A stretch of DNA of 64,000 nucleotides from assembly GCF_031082405.1 (NCBI RefSeq), contig NZ_JAVHJU010000034.1, positions 1 through 64,000 on the forward strand, in the 5' to 3' direction. This document shows positions 61,648 to 64,000 of the stretch, in pieces (positions within the stretch are counted from its first letter, which is position 1; the number at the start of each line of letters is the position of its first letter). Under the pieces are notes generated by a model, which saw nothing but the letters and a program-made list of their open reading frames with translations, was not told where the DNA came from and did no database searches. This DNA is from Amycolatopsis sp. A133 (lineage in GTDB: Bacteria; Actinomycetota; Actinomycetes; Mycobacteriales; Pseudonocardiaceae). The translations under genes were made by a program, and so were the position numbers.

Positions 61648-62457
61648 TCAGGCCTGGTGCACCGGCGCCGGGTGGTGGCGGCTGATCGGGATGACCAGCG
61701 GGGTGCCGCTCACCGGGTCCGGGGTCACCTGGCAGCGGACGTCGAAGACCTCGTCGACGAGTTCCTCCGTGATGACCGCGGCCGGCTCGCCCGACGCCAC
61801 CACCCGCCCCGCCTTCATCGCGATGACGTGGTCGGCGTAGCGGCAGGCCTGCGGGAGGTCGTGCAGCACCATCACCACCGTGCGGCCTTCGGCGCGGTTG
61901 AGGTCGACGACCAGGTCCAGCACGTCGATCTGGTGGGCCAGGTCGAGGTACGTCGTCGGCTCGTCGAGCAGTAGCACCGGGGTGCCCTGGGCGACCGCCA
62001 TCGCGATCCACGCGCGCTGGCGCTGGCCGCCGGAGAGCTCGTCGACCGGGCGGTCGGCCAGGTCGGTCATCTCCGTGGCGGCCAGCGCGTCGCGGACCGC
62101 GCCTTCGTCCGATGTGGACCACTGGCGCCACCAGCTCTGGTGCGGGGCGCGGCCGCGGCCGACGAGGTCGGCCACCGTCATGCCTTCGGGCGCCACCGGT
62201 GACTGCGGCAGGATGCCGAGCCGCTGGGCGACCTGGCGGGTCGGCAGGTCGTGGATCGACCGGCCGTCCAGGTACACCCCGCCCGCCTTCGGCGTGAGCA
62301 GCCGGGCCAGGGTGCGCAGCAGCGTCGACTTCCCGCACGCGTTCGGCCCGACGATCGCGGTGATCTTCCCGGGCGGGATGTCGAGGTCGAGGCCGTCGAT
62401 GACGACCCGGTCGTCGTAGGCGACGCGCAAGTCCTGCACCCGCAAGGACGGTGTCAT
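61648..62457 (-). CDS. Iron-siderophore ABC transporter ATPase (FecE/FepC type)
   Basis: 269 residues. Walker [17 protein letters not shown] (GPNACGKST is typical of FecE-like ATPases), Q loop [15 protein letters not shown], signature [16 protein letters not shown], Walker [17 protein letters not shown] and switch histidine in [15 protein letters not shown]. It drives uptake through the two permeases encoded just upstream, four bases away. It is the last gene of an import operon entering from the right and belongs functionally with the siderophore synthesis genes across the repeat array. Confidence 0.96.
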   Translation of the reverse strand: MTPSLRVQDLRVAYDDRVVIDGLDLDIPPGKITAIVGPNACGKSTLLRTLARLLTPKAGGVYLDGRSIHDLPTRQVAQRLGILPQSPVAPEGMTVADLVGRGRAPHQSWWRQWSTSDEGAVRDALAATEMTDLADRPVDELSGGQRQRAWIAMAVAQGTPVLLLDEPTTYLDLAHQIDVLDLVVDLNRAEGRTVVMVLHDLPQACRYADHVIAMKAGRVVASGEPAAVITEELVDEVFDVRCQVTPDPVSGTPLVIPISRHHPAPVHQA

Positions 62458-62461
62458 CTTT

Positions 62462-63520
62462 TCAGCCTCCGGAACCGGATCGGTTGGCCCTGGCCAGCAG
62501 CCAGAGCAGGAGCGGGGCGCCCAGCGCGCCGGTCACGATGCCGACCGGCAGCGGGGACGCCGTGAGGATGCGGGCCAGGATGTCGCTGCCCAGCACCACG
62601 ACCGCGCCGGTGAGCGCGGACGCCGTCACCGGCGGGGACGTCTGGCGCGCCAGGCGCTGCGCGATCTGCGGCGCGGTCAGCGCGACGAACGAGACCGGGC
62701 CCGCGGACGCCGTCGCGAAGGCGACCAGCCCGGCGCCGGCCAGCAGCAGGCCGAGCCGGACCGGCTGGACCGGCGTGCCGAGCCCGGCCGCCACGTCGTC
62801 GCCGAGCTGCAGCGTGCGCATCCACCGCGACAGGGCCAGCACCAGCGGCAGCAGCACCACCAGCGCGCCGGTCAGCGGGACGACGTGCTCCCAGCCGCGG
62901 TTGGCGAGGTTGCCCACCAGCCAGCCGATCGACGCCTGCGCTTCGGTGATCTGCGCGCGGCTGAGCAGGTAGTCCGTCAGGCTCGTGCACATCGCGAAGA
63001 TCCCGATGCCCACCAGGATGATCCGGTAGCCGGTCGTGCCGCGCCGCCACGCGAGCACGTACACGAGCAGGCCGGTCCCCAGCCCGCCCAGCAGGCCGAG
63101 CGTGGTGGTGCCGAGGCCGCCGCCGAAGCCGAACGAGATCCCGGCGACGACGGCGGTGGCCGCGCCCGCGTTGATGCCGATCATGTCGGGGCTCGCCAGC
63201 GGGTTGCGCGTGATGGTCTGGAACACCGCGCCGGACGCGCCGAACGCGAGCCCGGCCAGCAGTCCCGTCAGCGCCCGCGGCAGCCGCAGCTCCTGCACGA
63301 TGTAGCCGGTGCCGCCGTCCCCGCCGCCGAACACGGCGGACAGGACGTCGGACACGCTCAGCGGGACGTCGCCGATCGTCATGCCGGCGCAGAACAACAC
63401 GAACGCCAGCACGGCCAGCACGAGCGAGACGGCGACCAGCCGCAGCCGGACCTGGCCGGACACCGCGGGTTTCGCGAAGCGGAAGGTGACGCGGCCGCGC
63501 CGCACCTGCAGCAGGCTCAT
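62462..63520 (-). CDS. Iron-siderophore ABC transporter permease (FecD/FepG type)
   Basis: 352 residues, about ten helices. FecCD hallmarks: [55 protein letters not shown] and the end [17 protein letters not shown] at 63520 overlaps the stop of the preceding permease by one base (TGATG on the minus strand), so the two are coupled. Works with the partner permease and the ATPase. Confidence 0.95.
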   Translation of the reverse strand: MSLLQVRRGRVTFRFAKPAVSGQVRLRLVAVSLVLAVLAFVLFCAGMTIGDVPLSVSDVLSAVFGGGDGGTGYIVQELRLPRALTGLLAGLAFGASGAVFQTITRNPLASPDMIGINAGAATAVVAGISFGFGGGLGTTTLGLLGGLGTGLLVYVLAWRRGTTGYRIILVGIGIFAMCTSLTDYLLSRAQITEAQASIGWLVGNLANRGWEHVVPLTGALVVLLPLVLALSRWMRTLQLGDDVAAGLGTPVQPVRLGLLLAGAGLVAFATASAGPVSFVALTAPQIAQRLARQTSPPVTASALTGAVVVLGSDILARILTASPLPVGIVTGALGAPLLLWLLARANRSGSGG

Positions 63521-64000
63521 CAGGACTCCGCCAGCTTGCGGCGGCGGACCAGGTAGATGAAGAACGGCGCGCCGAGGAACGCGACGATCACGCCGGCGCG
63601 GACCTCGCCGGGCCGCGCCATGACCCGGCCGACGATGTCCGCGGCCAGCAGCAGGCACGGTGCGAGCACCGCGGTGTAGGGCAGCAGCCACCGGTGGTCG
63701 GGCCCGATGACGAACCGCACCGCGTGCGGCACGATCAGGCCGAGGAACACGATCGGGCCGGCGACCGCGACGGACGCGCCGGTCAGGAGGGTGATCGCCA
63801 GCGCGCCGCGCAGCCGCAGGGGGCCGAGCCGCCGTCCTAGGGCGACCGCGACGTCGTCGCCGAGCGCGAGGCTGTTCAGCGCGGGACCACTGGCGATCGC
63901 CAGCACCACGCCGGCGACGAGGAATGGCAGGACCCGCACCAGCGAACCGCTGTCGACGCCGGCGAGCGAGCCGGCCGACCAGAAGCGGTAGCGGTTGAGC
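63520..64000 (-). CDS. Iron-siderophore ABC transporter permease (FecC/FepD type), partial
   Basis: Only the C-terminal 159 residues are in the window; the gene runs past the right edge. The visible part begins RYRFWSAGSLAGVDSGSLVR, the family segment before the conserved second half, and continues with LNSLALGDDVAVALGRRLGP, GPIVFLGLIVPHAVRFVIG and GVIVAFLGAPFFIYLVRRRK. First visible gene of the import operon; a binding protein gene is expected further right. Confidence 0.93.
   Translation of the reverse strand, partial: LNRYRFWSAGSLAGVDSGSLVRVLPFLVAGVVLAIASGPALNSLALGDDVAVALGRRLGPLRLRGALAITLLTGASVAVAGPIVFLGLIVPHAVRFVIGPDHRWLLPYTAVLAPCLLLAADIVGRVMARPGEVRAGVIVAFLGAPFFIYLVRRRKLAES

Noticed and set aside
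61341-61685. Repetitive open frames across the 21-bp array as a real protein
   Set aside because: Frames are open on both strands only because the unit length is divisible by three; no ribosome site, and the 22-base unit breaks the frame partway.

Overview
The window is very GC-rich actinobacterial chromosome with strong G/C preference at third codon positions, many GTG starts and dense, often stop/start-overlapping gene pairs. The gene set (DasR-type chitinase control site, iron-box-controlled hydroxamate siderophore genes, GAF-ANTAR protein, PF04672-type methyltransferase, NB-ARC/TPR protein, many secreted glycosidases) fits a soil Pseudonocardiales member such as Amycolatopsis; this placement is inference. 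There are no rRNA genes, no CRISPR array, no transposase and no prophage; one tRNA (Pro, GGG) is present.

Left part (0-27 kb): a secreted alpha-L-rhamnosidase; a four-gene set on the minus strand with a NarL-type two-component system, a small membrane protein and an anchored DJ-1/PfpI-like protein; a translationally coupled pair of a GT4-GT2 fusion glycosyltransferase and a HemN/HemW-like radical SAM enzyme; a GH25 lysozyme, an SGNH esterase, a small zinc-finger regulator behind a hairpin that hides its ribosome site, a methyltransferase and a small secreted protein. Then comes a sugar-utilisation locus around a LacI regulator: a GH127 enzyme with two frameshifts and six ricin-like repeats on one side, a GH35 beta-galactosidase with a large internal deletion on the other, followed by an intact sugar ABC transporter. 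A reductase/TetR divergent pair with tandem operators closes this part.

Middle part (27-41 kb) is accessory in character: an NB-ARC/TPR STAND protein, a GAF-ANTAR antiterminator-type protein, a badly decayed copy and an intact copy of a large AAA ATPase, and between the two copies a two-gene unit coding for a papain-like-fold/seven-bladed-propeller lectin fusion and a membrane-anchored partner.

Right part (41-64 kb): a DUF1579-like secreted protein and HxlR regulator, an SDR and an XRE-cupin regulator, tRNA-Pro with a classical terminator, a PL5 alginate-lyase-like enzyme, a GH18 chitinase with a near-perfect DasR site, a PaaX-type regulator with enoyl-CoA hydratase, an ABC-F protein with GNAT, a flavin monooxygenase, an alpha-galactosidase with its own ABC importer, and the edge of a siderophore locus (formyltransferase and ornithine N-hydroxylase divergent from two iron boxes; FecCDE-type importer running off the right edge). 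Between them lies a 21-bp tandem repeat array.

Overall the window is dominated by extracellular polysaccharide breakdown and sugar import, each block with a local regulator or recognisable operator, interrupted by an accessory island of signalling ATPases and a probable lectin-protease.
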